From Bacillus sp. Bos-x628 (GTDB lineage Bacteria > Bacillota > Bacilli > Bacillales > Bacillaceae), in NCBI RefSeq assembly GCF_040500475.1, contig NZ_CP159358.1, positions 2,294,001 through 2,358,000 on the forward strand: a stretch of 64,000 nt of DNA, in the 5' to 3' direction. Position numbers and translations under genes: made by a program. Under the pieces are notes generated by a model that was not told the DNA's origin, made no database searches, and saw only the letters and a program-made list of their open reading frames with translations. Shown here piece after piece: positions 9,034 through 18,096 of this stretch (position 1 is the stretch's first letter; each line of letters opens with the position of its first letter).

Positions 9034-9978
9034 ATGGATCGGGAGAAACAGCAGTTAAGTATTGAAGCAGCAAGGCTTTATTATTTATCTGATTACAGCC
9101 AGCAGGAAATTGCCAAACAACTCGACCTGTCGAGACCTACAGTGTCACGACTGCTTCGATATGCAAAGGAAAAAGGTTACGTCCAAATTACGGTGATGGA
9201 CCCGTTTGAGGATTTGAACGAGCTATCCTCGCTGCTCAAAGAAAAATACGATCTGTTAGAAGCACATGTTGTGTTCTCGCCAAAGGACGACGATCCAACC
9301 ATTACGGATTATCTCAGCCAATTTGGTGCGGACTATCTGCAACAGACAGTCAAAGATGGTGATATCGTTGGAGTGAGTTGGGGAACTACAATGTATCAAA
9401 TGGCACAAAAGATGCAACCTAAACAGGTAAAAGGTGTAGAGGTTGTGCAGCTTAAGGGAGGAGTCAGCCACTCACATGTGAATACATATTCTGCTGAAAC
9501 CATTCAGCTGTTTGCAAAAGCCTTTCAAACAACACCTCGTTATTTGCCGCTCCCCGTTATTTTTGATAGTGCAGTCGTCAAGGAAATGGTCGAAAAGGAC
9601 AGACATATCCAACGCATCATTGAAATGGGCAAACAGGCGAATATCGCTGTTTTTACTGTTGGTACAGTAAGAGACGAGGCGCTTTTGTTTAGGCTTGGTT
9701 ATTTTCGTGAAGAAGAGAAAGCATTGCTCAAACAATCAAGCGTAGGCGATATATGCTCGCGATTTTATGATCAAGACGGACACATTTGCAGTGATGCCAT
9801 TAACAATCGCACGATCGGTGTAGAGCTTCATGATTTAAGAACAAAAGAACGCTCCATTCTTGTAGCTGGCGGACATCGAAAGGTCGCCTCCATCCATGGT
9901 GCTCTTAGAGGAAAGTATGCAAACATATTGATCATTGATCAGCATACCGCAAGAGCTCTTTTACATGTCACAAAATAG
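9034..9978 (+). CDS. deoR: deoxyribonucleoside regulator DeoR (SorC family)
   Basis: Transcriptional repressor of 314 residues that controls deoC-nupC-pdp. The N-terminal helix-turn-helix is YSQQEIAKQLDLSRPTVSRLLRYA (two adjacent parts at about residues 21-44), followed by a SorC-type sugar-binding effector domain with GDIVGVSWGTTMYQMA and a C-terminal GGHRKVASIHGALRGK phosphate-binding segment. In B. subtilis DeoR is released by deoxyribose-5-phosphate, the substrate of DeoC. The start follows GGGGGCG by 5 bases. It lies directly upstream of and in line with deoC, separated by 84 bases that hold the operator and promoter. Confidence 0.93.
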   Translation: MDREKQQLSIEAARLYYLSDYSQQEIAKQLDLSRPTVSRLLRYAKEKGYVQITVMDPFEDLNELSSLLKEKYDLLEAHVVFSPKDDDPTITDYLSQFGADYLQQTVKDGDIVGVSWGTTMYQMAQKMQPKQVKGVEVVQLKGGVSHSHVNTYSAETIQLFAKAFQTTPRYLPLPVIFDSAVVKEMVEKDRHIQRIIEMGKQANIAVFTVGTVRDEALLFRLGYFREEEKALLKQSSVGDICSRFYDQDGHICSDAINNRTIGVELHDLRTKERSILVAGGHRKVASIHGALRGKYANILIIDQHTARALLHVTK

Positions 9979-9979
9979 A

Positions 9980-10030
9980 TGAACAAAATTTCACAACTGT
10001 ATTTACAATTGTTCAGTCATCATATAAGAT
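9980..10030 (+). promoter_or_regulatory. deoC promoter with DeoR-type operator
   Basis: A TGAACAAAATTTCA dyad (9980-9993) lies upstream of a -35 TTTACA (10002-10007) and a -10 TAAGAT (10025-10030) with 17-bp spacing. A half-site like GTTCAG lies between -35 and -10. A palindrome upstream plus a half repeat between the promoter hexamers is the layout described for B. subtilis DeoR. Assignment to DeoR is by position and layout. Confidence 0.6.
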
Positions 10031-10062
10031 GAAAGTATCTTAACTAAAAGGAAGTGTGAAGC

Positions 10063-10734
10063 ATGACGATAGCAAAGCTCATTGATCATACGGCACTAAA
10101 ACCAGATACATCTAAAGCTGTAATTCAGCAGTTACTTGAAGAAGCAAAGACTTATCAGTTTGCCTCCGTTTGTGTAAATCCAACGTGGGTTTCACTTGCA
10201 GCGAAAGAACTCGCTGGGACAGGCGTTGATGTATGTACAGTTATCGGTTTTCCACTAGGAGCAAATACAACAGCAGTCAAAGCATTTGAAACAAAAGATG
10301 CGATTGAAAATGGGGCTACAGAAGTTGATATGGTGATCAACATTGCGGCACTAAAAGATGGCGACAATGAACTTGTTGAAAATGATATTCGTGCAGTTGT
10401 AGAAGCTGCAAAGGGAAAAGCACTTGTGAAAGTCATTATTGAAACATGTTTACTAACAGACGAAGAGAAAGTAAGAGCATCTAAGCTCGCTGTGAAAGCC
10501 GGTGCCGATTTTGTCAAAACCTCGACTGGATTCAGTACAGGTGGTGCAACTGTTGAAGATGTCGCACTCATGCGTAAAACAGTAGGTCCTGAGATTGGAG
10601 TTAAAGCATCAGGTGGCGTCAGAACGAAAGAAGACGTAGAGGCAATGACAGCTGCAGGAGCTACCCGTATCGGAGCCAGTGCAGGCGTTTCTATTATCAA
10701 AGGGGAGCAATCAGCTCCTTCTAAAGACTATTAA
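10063..10734 (+). CDS. deoC: deoxyribose-phosphate aldolase DeoC
   Basis: Cleaves 2-deoxyribose-5-phosphate to glyceraldehyde-3-phosphate and acetaldehyde in deoxynucleoside catabolism. A class I aldolase TIM barrel of 223 residues: [11 protein letters not shown] at the start, [18 protein letters not shown], the Schiff-base lysine in [14 protein letters not shown] / [16 protein letters not shown], and the phosphate-binding [22 protein letters not shown] precedes the ATG. First gene of the deoC-nupC-pdp operon, adjacent to its regulator. B. subtilis calls this gene dra or deoC. Confidence 0.96.
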   Translation: MTIAKLIDHTALKPDTSKAVIQQLLEEAKTYQFASVCVNPTWVSLAAKELAGTGVDVCTVIGFPLGANTTAVKAFETKDAIENGATEVDMVINIAALKDGDNELVENDIRAVVEAAKGKALVKVIIETCLLTDEEKVRASKLAVKAGADFVKTSTGFSTGGATVEDVALMRKTVGPEIGVKASGGVRTKEDVEAMTAAGATRIGASAGVSIIKGEQSAPSKDY

Positions 10735-10783
10735 TTTATACGATCCTATGGTAGGATAACACTCATGAATCATTATAAATCAT

Positions 10784-10817
10784 GCGGAAGTATCTCATTT
10801 ATGGGAATATCTTCCGC
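10784..10817 (+). other. intercistronic hairpin between deoC and nupC
   Basis: GCGGAAG (10784-10790) and CTTCCGC (10811-10817) form a stem with some extra A-T pairs and a loop of about 16 bases. No T run follows directly. It may partly terminate transcription or protect the deoC message, giving more deoC than nupC-pdp. Confidence 0.45.
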
Positions 10818-10859
10818 CATTTGTTTACGTTATCGCCTTTATCTGTTACAAGCGCATTA

Positions 10860-10874
10860 ATGTAAACGAATTCA
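10860..10874 (+). promoter_or_regulatory. CcpA cre box before nupC
   Basis: ATGTAAACGAATTCA matches the cre consensus WTGNAARCGNWWWCA at every position. It ends 5 bases before the AAGGAGG of nupC, so bound CcpA would act as a roadblock inside the operon, and would repress nupC-pdp more than deoC. CcpA control of this operon is known in B. subtilis. Confidence 0.75.
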
Positions 10875-10890
10875 TTTAAGGAGGAAAAAC

Positions 10891-12072
10891 ATGAAATATG
10901 TAATTGGCATTATCGGTTTGCTGGTGATTCTGGCTATTGCATGGCTGGCGAGTAATGGGAGAAAGAAAGTCAAGTTCCGTCCAGTGATTGTAATGATTGT
11001 ATTGCAATTCATTTTTGGTTATATCCTGCTTAATACAGGTGTTGGGAACTACCTAATCGGTGGCTTTGCTAGAGGTTTTAACATGCTTTTAGGCTATGCT
11101 GGTGAAGGAATTAACTTCGTATTTGGCGGTTTGATGAATGATAAAGCTTCAACTTTCTTCCTCAACGTATTGCTGCCGATTGTCTTTATCTCTGCATTGA
11201 TCGGTATCCTGCAACACTGGCGTATCCTTCCGCTCATCGTACGCGGAATTGGTTATTTACTTAGTAAAGTAAATGGTATGGGGAAACTTGAATCTTACAA
11301 CGCTGTAGCATCTGCTATTTTGGGTCAGTCAGAAGTGTTTATTTCCATTAAGAAACAGTTAGGATTATTACCTAAGCAACGTCTTTATACATTATGTGCA
11401 TCAGCTATGTCTACAGTATCAATGTCGATTGTCGGTGCTTATATGCAAATGATTAAACCAGAGTACGTCGTAACGGCACTTGTGCTGAACTTATTTGGTG
11501 GATTTATTATTGCTTCTATCATAAACCCATATGAGGTTTCTAAAGAAGAGGATATGTTAGTGATTGTAGAAGAAGAAAGACAGTCCTTCTTTGAAATGCT
11601 TGGTGAATATATTATGGATGGATTCAAAGTAGCAATTGTTGTTGCAGCGATGCTCATTGGATTCGTAGCATTGATTGCCATGATTAATGGCATCTTCACA
11701 GCTGTCATTGGCATTTCATTCCAAGATTTACTTGGATATGTATTTGCACCATTTGCCTTCCTTGTAGGTGTGCCTTGGAACGAAGCGGTACAAGCAGGAA
11801 GTATTATGGCAACGAAAACGGTGTCTAACGAATTTGTTGCGATGCTTGCCCTATCTGGTGACGGTCTTCATTTTACAGCTCGCACAGAAGCAATCATTTC
11901 TGTATTTCTTGTGTCGTTTGCGAACTTTTCATCTATCGGTATTATTGCTGGAGCAGTCAAAGGCTTAAACGAAAAACAAGGGAATGTCGTGGCTCGCTTC
12001 GGATTAAAGTTGCTATTTGGTGCAACACTCGTCAGCTTCTTAACTGCAGGCGTTGTCGGCTTGATTTACTAA
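10891..12072 (+). CDS. nupC: pyrimidine nucleoside transporter NupC
   Basis: Concentrative nucleoside transporter (CNT family) of 393 residues that imports pyrimidine nucleosides with protons or sodium. About eight membrane helices; the family motifs are [13 protein letters not shown] at about residue 148, [22 protein letters not shown] at about 300 and [18 protein letters not shown] at about 345, the last two lining the substrate site. AAGGAGG lies 7 bases before the ATG. Second gene of the deo operon. Confidence 0.94.
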   Translation: MKYVIGIIGLLVILAIAWLASNGRKKVKFRPVIVMIVLQFIFGYILLNTGVGNYLIGGFARGFNMLLGYAGEGINFVFGGLMNDKASTFFLNVLLPIVFISALIGILQHWRILPLIVRGIGYLLSKVNGMGKLESYNAVASAILGQSEVFISIKKQLGLLPKQRLYTLCASAMSTVSMSIVGAYMQMIKPEYVVTALVLNLFGGFIIASIINPYEVSKEEDMLVIVEEERQSFFEMLGEYIMDGFKVAIVVAAMLIGFVALIAMINGIFTAVIGISFQDLLGYVFAPFAFLVGVPWNEAVQAGSIMATKTVSNEFVAMLALSGDGLHFTARTEAIISVFLVSFANFSSIGIIAGAVKGLNEKQGNVVARFGLKLLFGATLVSFLTAGVVGLIY

Positions 12073-12096
12073 TTTAAAAAAGGAATGGTGAAAACA

Positions 12097-13398
12097 ATGA
12101 GAATGGTAGATATCATTGCGAAAAAACGTGACGGTAAAGAACTATCTTCAGAGGAAATTTCTTTCTTTGTCAAAGGTTATACGGACGGAACAATTCCTGA
12201 CTACCAAGCAAGTGCCTTGGCGATGGCGATTTTCTTCCAAGATATGACGGATCAAGAGCGTGCAGATTTAACACTGGCCATGGCGAACTCGGGTGATACC
12301 ATTGACCTTTCTGCCATTGAGGGTATTAAAGTCGACAAGCACTCTACAGGTGGTGTAGGCGATACAACAACACTTGTTCTTGCTCCACTTGTGGCTGCTC
12401 TTGACGTTCCTGTTGCAAAAATGTCTGGACGTGGCCTTGGTCATACTGGTGGAACAGTGGACAAGCTTGAAGCGGTGAAAGGCTTCCACGTAGAAATTAC
12501 CAAAGATGAGTTCATTGAGCTGGTCAATCGTCATAAAGTAGCGGTTATTGGACAATCAGGCAACTTAACGCCTGCTGACAAAAAGCTATATGCACTTCGC
12601 GATGTTACTGGCACTGTTAATTCCATTCCGCTAATTGCAAGCTCTATTATGAGTAAGAAAATTGCAGCAGGTGCAGATGCCATTGTACTTGATGTGAAAA
12701 CAGGTGCAGGTGCATTTATGAAAACACCGGAAGATTCTGAAAAGCTTGCAAAAGCAATGGTTCGTATCGGAAATAACGTCGGCAGACAAACAATGGCTGT
12801 TATTTCTGACATGTCACAGCCGCTAGGTTTAGCGATTGGAAATGCATTAGAAGTGAAAGAAGCCATTGATACACTGCGCGGCGAAGGTCCGGAAGACTTA
12901 AACGAGCTTGTGCTTACTTTAGGAAGTCAAATGGTCGTTCTTGCAAAAAAAGCCGACACACTAGATGAAGCGAGAGAGAAGCTGATTGAAGTGATGAAGA
13001 ACGGCAAAGCACTTGAGAAATTCAAAGAATTCCTAGAGAACCAAGGTGGAGACAGCTCAATTGTTGACCATCCTGAGAAATTACCTCAGGCACCATATCA
13101 AATTGAAGTTCCTGCAAAAGAATCTGGTGTTGTCGCTGAGATTGTTGCAGATGAGATCGGCGTTGCAGCGATGATTCTAGGAGCAGGTCGTGCAACAAAA
13201 GAGGACGATATCGACTTATCTGTCGGCATCATGTTGAACAAAAAAGTGGGAGATCGTGTAGAAAAAGGCGAATCGCTCGTGACACTACATGCGAATCGTG
13301 AAGACGTTGCAAATGTCATGGAGAAAATTTATGACAACATTCGCATCGCTGATAAAGCAGTTGCACCAACATTGATACACACAGTCATTACAGAATAA
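12097..13398 (+). CDS. pdp: pyrimidine-nucleoside phosphorylase Pdp
   Basis: Phosphorolyses uridine, thymidine and deoxyuridine to the base and (deoxy)ribose-1-phosphate. The 433 residues carry the thymidine phosphorylase signature [16 protein letters not shown], the phosphate loop [36 protein letters not shown] and the C-terminal PYNP domain near [17 protein letters not shown]. The ATG at 12097 gives the conserved start [14 protein letters not shown]; an in-frame ATG 12 bases earlier is less likely. Last gene of deoC-nupC-pdp; a terminator follows. Confidence 0.94.
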   Translation: MRMVDIIAKKRDGKELSSEEISFFVKGYTDGTIPDYQASALAMAIFFQDMTDQERADLTLAMANSGDTIDLSAIEGIKVDKHSTGGVGDTTTLVLAPLVAALDVPVAKMSGRGLGHTGGTVDKLEAVKGFHVEITKDEFIELVNRHKVAVIGQSGNLTPADKKLYALRDVTGTVNSIPLIASSIMSKKIAAGADAIVLDVKTGAGAFMKTPEDSEKLAKAMVRIGNNVGRQTMAVISDMSQPLGLAIGNALEVKEAIDTLRGEGPEDLNELVLTLGSQMVVLAKKADTLDEAREKLIEVMKNGKALEKFKEFLENQGGDSSIVDHPEKLPQAPYQIEVPAKESGVVAEIVADEIGVAAMILGAGRATKEDDIDLSVGIMLNKKVGDRVEKGESLVTLHANREDVANVMEKIYDNIRIADKAVAPTLIHTVITE

Positions 13399-13403
13399 AG
13401 GAA

Positions 13404-13440
13404 AAGGACAAAAGTGATTCGTCGCTTTTGTCTTTTTTCA
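13404..13440 (+). terminator. terminator of the deo operon
   Basis: GACAAAAGTG and CGCTTTTGTC pair around a short loop, followed by TTTTTT. Confidence 0.8.
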
Positions 13441-13565
13441 TGTGTTAAATCTATGGTCAGTGGAAAGGCGAGAGGGGAACATAATGATTCAAACATGGAA
13501 ATGAGGCGTGCGTGTAGCTCATCTTTTTTTGAACATAAAAAATTTCACCTTATGAAATAAACCTC

Positions 13566-13623
13566 TTGCAAACATTATTCAAAGGGTGTATATTAGTTGA
13601 TAAGTCAATGATTGATATATCAA
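13566..13623 (+). promoter_or_regulatory. promoter and palindromic operator of the marR-type gene
   Basis: A -35 TTGCAA (13566-13571) and a -10 TATATT (13589-13594) are 17 bp apart. Transcription should start near 13601. Eleven bases on lies the perfect 12-bp palindrome TTGATATATCAA (13612-13623), a likely autoregulatory MarR operator. The in-frame TTG at 13612 falls inside it, so it is unlikely to be the start codon. Confidence 0.6.
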
Positions 13624-13656
13624 GCAATTGATCTGAATAGAAATGAGGGGATGGCA

Positions 13657-14094
13657 TTGACTGCATTTTGCTCTGAAGAAGCAGAGATATTATATCGTTT
13701 GCAGTGTGTAAACCGTATGATGGGCGTGAAGTTCGAAGCATGCACGGGCGTCAGCCAATCAAGACTGGAGTTGCTATCGCTGTTATTTCAAGCAGATGAA
13801 ATCAGCCAATCAGATTTGCAGAAAAAAGTAAATATTGATAGTGCGGCTGTGACTCGTCATTTGAAACAGCTTGAAACAAAAGGAATGGTTACACGCAGAA
13901 GAAAACCGGAGGATAACCGCGTAACGCTTGTTCGTCTTACAGAAGAAGGAAGAGCGAGAATCGCATCCTCTAAAAAAGAAAAAGAACGATTTATCTCAGA
14001 AATGCTTGAAAATGTAAGTGTTGAAGAACGAAAGCTTCTCACTAATGTGCTCACCCGTATACAGCAAAATATAGATAAGATTCAAACCACCTAA
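13657..14094 (+). CDS. MarR family transcriptional regulator
   Basis: A regulator of about 145 residues with a MarR winged helix: ISQSDLQKKVNIDSAAVTRHL is the recognition region and GMVTRRRKPEDNRVTLVRLT the wing. GAGGGG touches the ATG at 13651 but is 6 bases from the TTG at 13657, so TTG is chosen (two residues shorter). Cysteines at positions 5, 17 and 29 of this start are in the region where OhrR and related proteins carry redox-sensing thiols. It lies 13 bases upstream of a nitroreductase gene, which suggests control of quinone or nitroaromatic detoxification; the inducer is not known. Confidence 0.85.
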   Translation: MTAFCSEEAEILYRLQCVNRMMGVKFEACTGVSQSRLELLSLLFQADEISQSDLQKKVNIDSAAVTRHLKQLETKGMVTRRRKPEDNRVTLVRLTEEGRARIASSKKEKERFISEMLENVSVEERKLLTNVLTRIQQNIDKIQTT

Positions 14095-14107
14095 AGGAGT
14101 GTTACAC

Positions 14108-14746
14108 ATGGCTACAACTTTAAAAACAAATGATTTTATGGATATTATGAAAGGGCGTCGTTCAATCCGTAACTACGACCCATCTGTGAAAATTAGCAAA
14201 GAAGAAATGACGGAGATCTTAGAAGAGGCAACAACTGCTCCATCATCAGTAAATGCACAACCATGGCGTTTCATGGTCATTGACAGCCCAGAAGGAAAAG
14301 AAAAGCTTGCACCACTTGCAAAATTCAACCAAACACAAGTAACAACTTCATCAGCAGTCATTGCTGTATTTGTAGACATGAAAAACAACGAATACTTAGA
14401 AGAAATTTATTCAAAAGCAGTAGAACATGGCTATATGCCGCAAGAAGTGAAAGAAAGACAAATTGCCGCATTAACTGCACATTTTGACAATCTTCCAGAG
14501 CAAGTGAATCGTGAAACCATTTTGATTGACGGTGGTATTGTGTCAATGCAGCTTATGCTTGTTGCTCGTGCTCATGGCTACGATACAAATCCAATTGGCG
14601 GTTATGACAAAGAAGTCATCGCTGAAACATTTGGCTGGGATAAAGAACGTTATATACCAGTGATGCTGATATCAATTGGTAAAGCAGCTGACGAAGGTTA
14701 TGCGTCTTATCGGTTACCAATCGATCGTATTGCAGAGTGGAAATAA
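14108..14746 (+). CDS. nitroreductase family protein
   Basis: FMN-dependent NAD(P)H oxidoreductase of 212 residues. RRSIRNYD near the N-terminus binds the FMN phosphate, TTAPSSVNAQPWRFMVI is the classic nitroreductase motif, and DGGIVSMQLMLVARAHGYDTNPIGGY is the C-terminal FMN/dimer region. Similar in size and motifs to B. subtilis YodC and MhqN, which take part in quinone and diamide responses. AAAGGAG lies 8 bases before this ATG, which excludes the GTG nine bases earlier. It sits in an apparent operon with the MarR gene and the monooxygenase below. Confidence 0.9.
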   Translation: MATTLKTNDFMDIMKGRRSIRNYDPSVKISKEEMTEILEEATTAPSSVNAQPWRFMVIDSPEGKEKLAPLAKFNQTQVTTSSAVIAVFVDMKNNEYLEEIYSKAVEHGYMPQEVKERQIAALTAHFDNLPEQVNRETILIDGGIVSMQLMLVARAHGYDTNPIGGYDKEVIAETFGWDKERYIPVMLISIGKAADEGYASYRLPIDRIAEWK

Positions 14747-14770
14747 TAATGGTTTAAAGGAGACGATCAA

Positions 14771-15064
14771 ATGATAATTATTCATGCAGGGATGACCATT
14801 CATCCAGAAAAAGAAAACGTATTTTTAGAAGAAATCAATGCGCTCATTAAAGCCTCACAAGCCGAAGAAGGCAACGTATCCTACAAACTGTTCAAGGATA
14901 CGGAAAAAGAAAATGCCTTTTTAATGGTGGAAGTGTGGAAAGATGAAGCAGCGGTTCAGAGCCATAATGCAAGTGCACATTTCCAAGGCTTTGTGGCAAA
15001 AGCAAAAGAATTTTTAGCAGCCCCACTTGATGTCGTCTCATTCAAAGGAGAGCAGCTTTCATAA
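14771..15064 (+). CDS. antibiotic-biosynthesis-type monooxygenase (ABM domain), YgiN-like
   Basis: A 97-residue dimeric alpha+beta barrel protein of the ABM family. IHAGMTIHPEKENVFLEEI, EEGNVSYKLFKD and SAHFQGFVAKAKEFL match the family pattern, in which YgiN oxidises menadiol and related quinols without a cofactor. RBS AAAGGAG stands 7 bases upstream. Third gene of the marR-nitroreductase-monooxygenase unit and followed by a strong terminator. A role in quinone handling is inferred from family and neighbours. Confidence 0.85.
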   Translation: MIIIHAGMTIHPEKENVFLEEINALIKASQAEEGNVSYKLFKDTEKENAFLMVEVWKDEAAVQSHNASAHFQGFVAKAKEFLAAPLDVVSFKGEQLS

Positions 15065-15076
15065 AAGTACACAAAC

Positions 15077-15110
15077 ACCCTAGACGGTTATCGTCTAGGG
15101 TTCTTCTATT
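15077..15110 (+). terminator. terminator of the marR/nitroreductase/monooxygenase unit
   Basis: ACCCTAGACG and CGTCTAGGGT form a perfect 10-bp stem with a 5-base loop, followed by TCTTCTATT. Confidence 0.85.
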
Positions 15111-15250
15111 CTAGAGCATTTTCACTCAATGATATTCATGTATTGTGCATATTCCACAAAATTCCTAAAAATAAAATATTTTTCGACTTAAGTATATTGG
15201 AATATGCTAGAATTAGATATTATTTATTACCAAATTAGGGAGGAACCCAT

Positions 15251-17632
15251 ATGAAAAAAGGGAAATGGACGAGCATAGCACTAACAGCTGTCCTCAGTTT
15301 AGGTACATTGACAGCTTTCAGCACCCCTCTATCTGCCCACACATCAGAAAAGTCAACATCCTCAGATGGCGGTCATTATTCAGGCTTTCCATTCGACGCA
15401 AGTGTAGTGAATGAAGACCGCCTCATCAAAGCCTTAAAAAAACAAGGGAAAATCAAAAAGAATGCAAATGAGGTTGAAACCCAACAGGCATTAAAAAAAT
15501 ATCTAAAGAAAAAAGAAGAAGCTGCCATGAAACAACATGCAAGTAACTTAACAGAAGAGCCTGAGTTCCTGAAAGAATACAAACAAGAAGTACATAATAA
15601 ATTAGCAAAAAAGAAAAAACTGAAGAAGCATAAAGGAAAAGAGAGCAATGAGCTCAAACCAGTCCAAAAGGAAAAGTATAAAGGCGAAGTTCGCAATGAT
15701 AAAGTGTTGGTTTTATTAGTAGATTTTAAAGATTATAAGCATAATAGCATCAAAAAAGAAGAAACAGATATGTTTTATGAAAATTATGATCAACAACACT
15801 ATCAAAATATGCTTTTTGGAAAAAATGGCTACATTGGTCCAGACGGTAAACGCAAAGTTTCTATGAAGCAATATTATGAAAAACAATCTGGCGGCAGTTA
15901 CACGTTGAGTGGAACAGTTGCTGGATGGTACACAGCCAAGCATGAAGCAGCCTATTACGGTGGAAACACGCCTGAAGAAGGAGGCAGTGATGAAAGACCG
16001 CGTGAATTGGTGAAAGAAGCCCTTGAAGTTGCTGCAAAAGATCCGAATATTGATCTAAGTGATTATGACCAATGGGATCGCTATGATATTGATGGAGATG
16101 GCGTCTATAATGAGCCAGACGGCATCATTGATCATCTCATGGTTGTTCACGCTGGTGTAGGTGAGGAAGCAGGTGGCGGGCAGCTCGGTGATGACGCAAT
16201 TTGGTCGCATCGCTGGTCACTTGGTGATGTTTTTGAGATTCCAGACACTGAATCTGAAGTCGGTCAAGGCGGCAAATTAGGCGGTTTAGATTATACAATT
16301 GAGCCTGAAGATGGCGCTGCAGGTGTCTTCGCACATGAATTTGGGCATGATCTTGGTCTACCTGACGAGTATGATACACAATACACAGGCAGAGGAGAAC
16401 CCGTTTCCTACTGGTCGATTATGTCGAGTGGTAGCTGGGCAGGCAAAGTGCCTGGTACGGAACCAACAGGCTTTAGTCCATATGCGAAAGAAATGCTCCA
16501 AAGCTTGCATGGTGGAAACTGGCTTTCTGGTCGAACAATTGATGGCAAAACATTAAAGAAAAGCAAAACAGTGTTGATTGATGAAGCAGCAACAAAAGGC
16601 ACTAATCATGATATTGTTCGAGTAGATTTACCAGATAAAGAGATTGTCGTCACAAAGCCCGCCCAAGGAGAATACTCCTATTATAGCGGTACGGGTGACA
16701 ATCTGAATGCGACAATGACGACAACAAGCATTGACTTGACGAAGGGCAACAAAGCAGAGCTTACGTTTAAAGCTTGGTACGATATTGAAGAAGATTATGA
16801 TTACGCCTATGTAGAGGTACGTGAAGCTGGAACAGATCAATGGAAAACCATTGCTGGAAATATTACAAATGATCAAAATAAAGCAGGTGCAAATGAAGGC
16901 AATGGCATAGATGGCAAATCGAATGGCTGGGTAGACGCGACCTTTGACTTATCCGCCTATGCAGGGAAAAAGATTGATTTGCAATTCCGCTACACAACCG
17001 ATGCGGGTTATTCGCTACCAGGTTTACTAGTGGATGATCTCAAAGTAACAGCAGATGGAACTGAAGTATGGTCAGATGATGCCGAGGGAAAATCTACTTT
17101 TTCATTTAATGGATTCTCTCAGTCTAACGGAAAGCAATATACAAAACAATATTATTTACTAGAGTGGCGTTCCTATGCCGATGTAGATAAAGGATTGAAG
17201 CATATCAAACGTGGAGCAAGCCTTATGAGCTATAATAATGGTTTGCTCGTGTGGTACGTAGACCAATCTTATAGCGATAACTGGGTGGGGAAACATCCAG
17301 GAAACGGTTTCCTTGGTGTGGTAGATGCTGATCAGCAGGTATTGAAATGGAGTGACGGCTCAATCGGAGCCACAGGCTTCCAAGTACATGATGCAGCATT
17401 TTCTCTTAATCCAAGTACAAAGCTGAATATTGATTATACAGCGACAACGGGACTGACGTTGGAAGATCGCTATATTCGTCCAACTCGTACATTTAGCGAT
17501 AAAAAGAATTACGTCAATTCAAATAATCCAGATGCTGGACGTGATGTACCGACATTTGGTGTCTCCTTTAAAGTCATTGGACAAAGTAAAGATCGCTCCG
17601 TTGGGAAGGTATTAATTTCTAAAAATAATTAA
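15251..17632 (+). CDS. inhA: immune inhibitor A, secreted M6 metalloprotease
   Basis: Secreted zinc protease of 793 residues. A signal peptide (MKKGKWTSIALTAVLSLGTL, cleavage likely after PLSA near residue 29) precedes a Lys-rich propeptide (to about 145). The M6 catalytic domain has the extended zinc motif HEFGHDLGLPDEYD at about residues 361-374 (two His, catalytic Glu, third ligand Asp or His) and a downstream SIMSSGSW Met-turn-like segment. The C-terminal half is a beta-rich VEG/MAM-like region. InhA of the B. cereus group cleaves host antimicrobial peptides and matrix proteins; in soil bacilli it is a general extracellular protease. Monocistronic, GGGAGG 6 bases upstream, strong terminator after. 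Confidence 0.92.
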   Translation: MKKGKWTSIALTAVLSLGTLTAFSTPLSAHTSEKSTSSDGGHYSGFPFDASVVNEDRLIKALKKQGKIKKNANEVETQQALKKYLKKKEEAAMKQHASNLTEEPEFLKEYKQEVHNKLAKKKKLKKHKGKESNELKPVQKEKYKGEVRNDKVLVLLVDFKDYKHNSIKKEETDMFYENYDQQHYQNMLFGKNGYIGPDGKRKVSMKQYYEKQSGGSYTLSGTVAGWYTAKHEAAYYGGNTPEEGGSDERPRELVKEALEVAAKDPNIDLSDYDQWDRYDIDGDGVYNEPDGIIDHLMVVHAGVGEEAGGGQLGDDAIWSHRWSLGDVFEIPDTESEVGQGGKLGGLDYTIEPEDGAAGVFAHEFGHDLGLPDEYDTQYTGRGEPVSYWSIMSSGSWAGKVPGTEPTGFSPYAKEMLQSLHGGNWLSGRTIDGKTLKKSKTVLIDEAATKGTNHDIVRVDLPDKEIVVTKPAQGEYSYYSGTGDNLNATMTTTSIDLTKGNKAELTFKAWYDIEEDYDYAYVEVREAGTDQWKTIAGNITNDQNKAGANEGNGIDGKSNGWVDATFDLSAYAGKKIDLQFRYTTDAGYSLPGLLVDDLKVTADGTEVWSDDAEGKSTFSFNGFSQSNGKQYTKQYYLLEWRSYADVDKGLKHIKRGASLMSYNNGLLVWYVDQSYSDNWVGKHPGNGFLGVVDADQQVLKWSDGSIGATGFQVHDAAFSLNPSTKLNIDYTATTGLTLEDRYIRPTRTFSDKKNYVNSNNPDAGRDVPTFGVSFKVIGQSKDRSVGKVLISKNN

Positions 17633-17636
17633 ATAG

Positions 17637-17669
17637 AAAGCCGGATTCTACAATGAATCGGGCTTTTTT
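17637..17669 (+). terminator. terminator of inhA
   Basis: AAAGCCGGATTC and GAATCGGGCTTTTTT pair with one mismatch, followed by a T run. Confidence 0.8.
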
Positions 17670-17735
17670 ATATAGCATCAAAAGGAATTTCTGCTTGTAT
17701 GATTTGTTTTTATCGAATATATGTTCTGATTTGTT

Positions 17736-17764
17736 TTGATATCCGAATGAAATCATTATATAAT
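17736..17764 (+). promoter_or_regulatory. strong sigma-A-type promoter
   Basis: TTGATA (17736-17741) and TATAAT (17759-17764) with exactly 17 bp between them. It drives the 84-residue protein and the DUF1304 gene. Confidence 0.7.
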
Positions 17765-17837
17765 AGAGACTGGAAGGTTTTTCTTTCAATTAGGACTCTT
17801 TTAGCTGTTAAAAAACAGGAAAGGATGAGCGTTACCA

Positions 17838-18092
17838 ATGAGTTGTGTCACTGACAAGCAATTAAAAGTGATTCGAGGGACGATGCAGACTTTTTGCAGC
17901 CATTTGGAGTATGATGGGCATGGTAAGCTTCATATAAATACCATCATGGCTTTTCTTAAAAAGGAATTCGGTGTGAGGAAAATGAAAGATATTCCACAAA
18001 GTCGTTTTAGTGAGGCTTTAGATTTGATACAAGACTTTGATTTATACACCGATAAAATAAAAATTCATGATCGTCTACCAGAAAGGAGTTAA
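17838..18092 (+). CDS. small protein, weakly like the ORF6C domain of phage antirepressors
   Basis: An 84-residue soluble protein that I do not recognise with certainty. The centre, KLHINTIMAFLKKEFGVRKM followed by KDIPQSRFSEALDLIQ, resembles the C-terminal ORF6C domain of phage antirepressors (hydrophobic-x-lykxlkrrFGVksyrdIPrsrfdeAlefi). No DNA-binding Bro-N or KilA domain is fused. GGAAAGGAT precedes the ATG, a near-consensus promoter stands upstream, and the DUF1304 gene starts 4 bases after its stop, so it is expressed with that gene. It could be a domesticated phage fragment. Confidence 0.65.
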   Translation: MSCVTDKQLKVIRGTMQTFCSHLEYDGHGKLHINTIMAFLKKEFGVRKMKDIPQSRFSEALDLIQDFDLYTDKIKIHDRLPERS

Positions 18093-18096
18093 CTAA

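Noticed and set aside
10155..10700. A 181-codon frame antisense to deoC
   Set aside because: It is rich in Ser, Thr, Ala and Val as expected from the complement of the deoC codons, and deoC is a certain gene.
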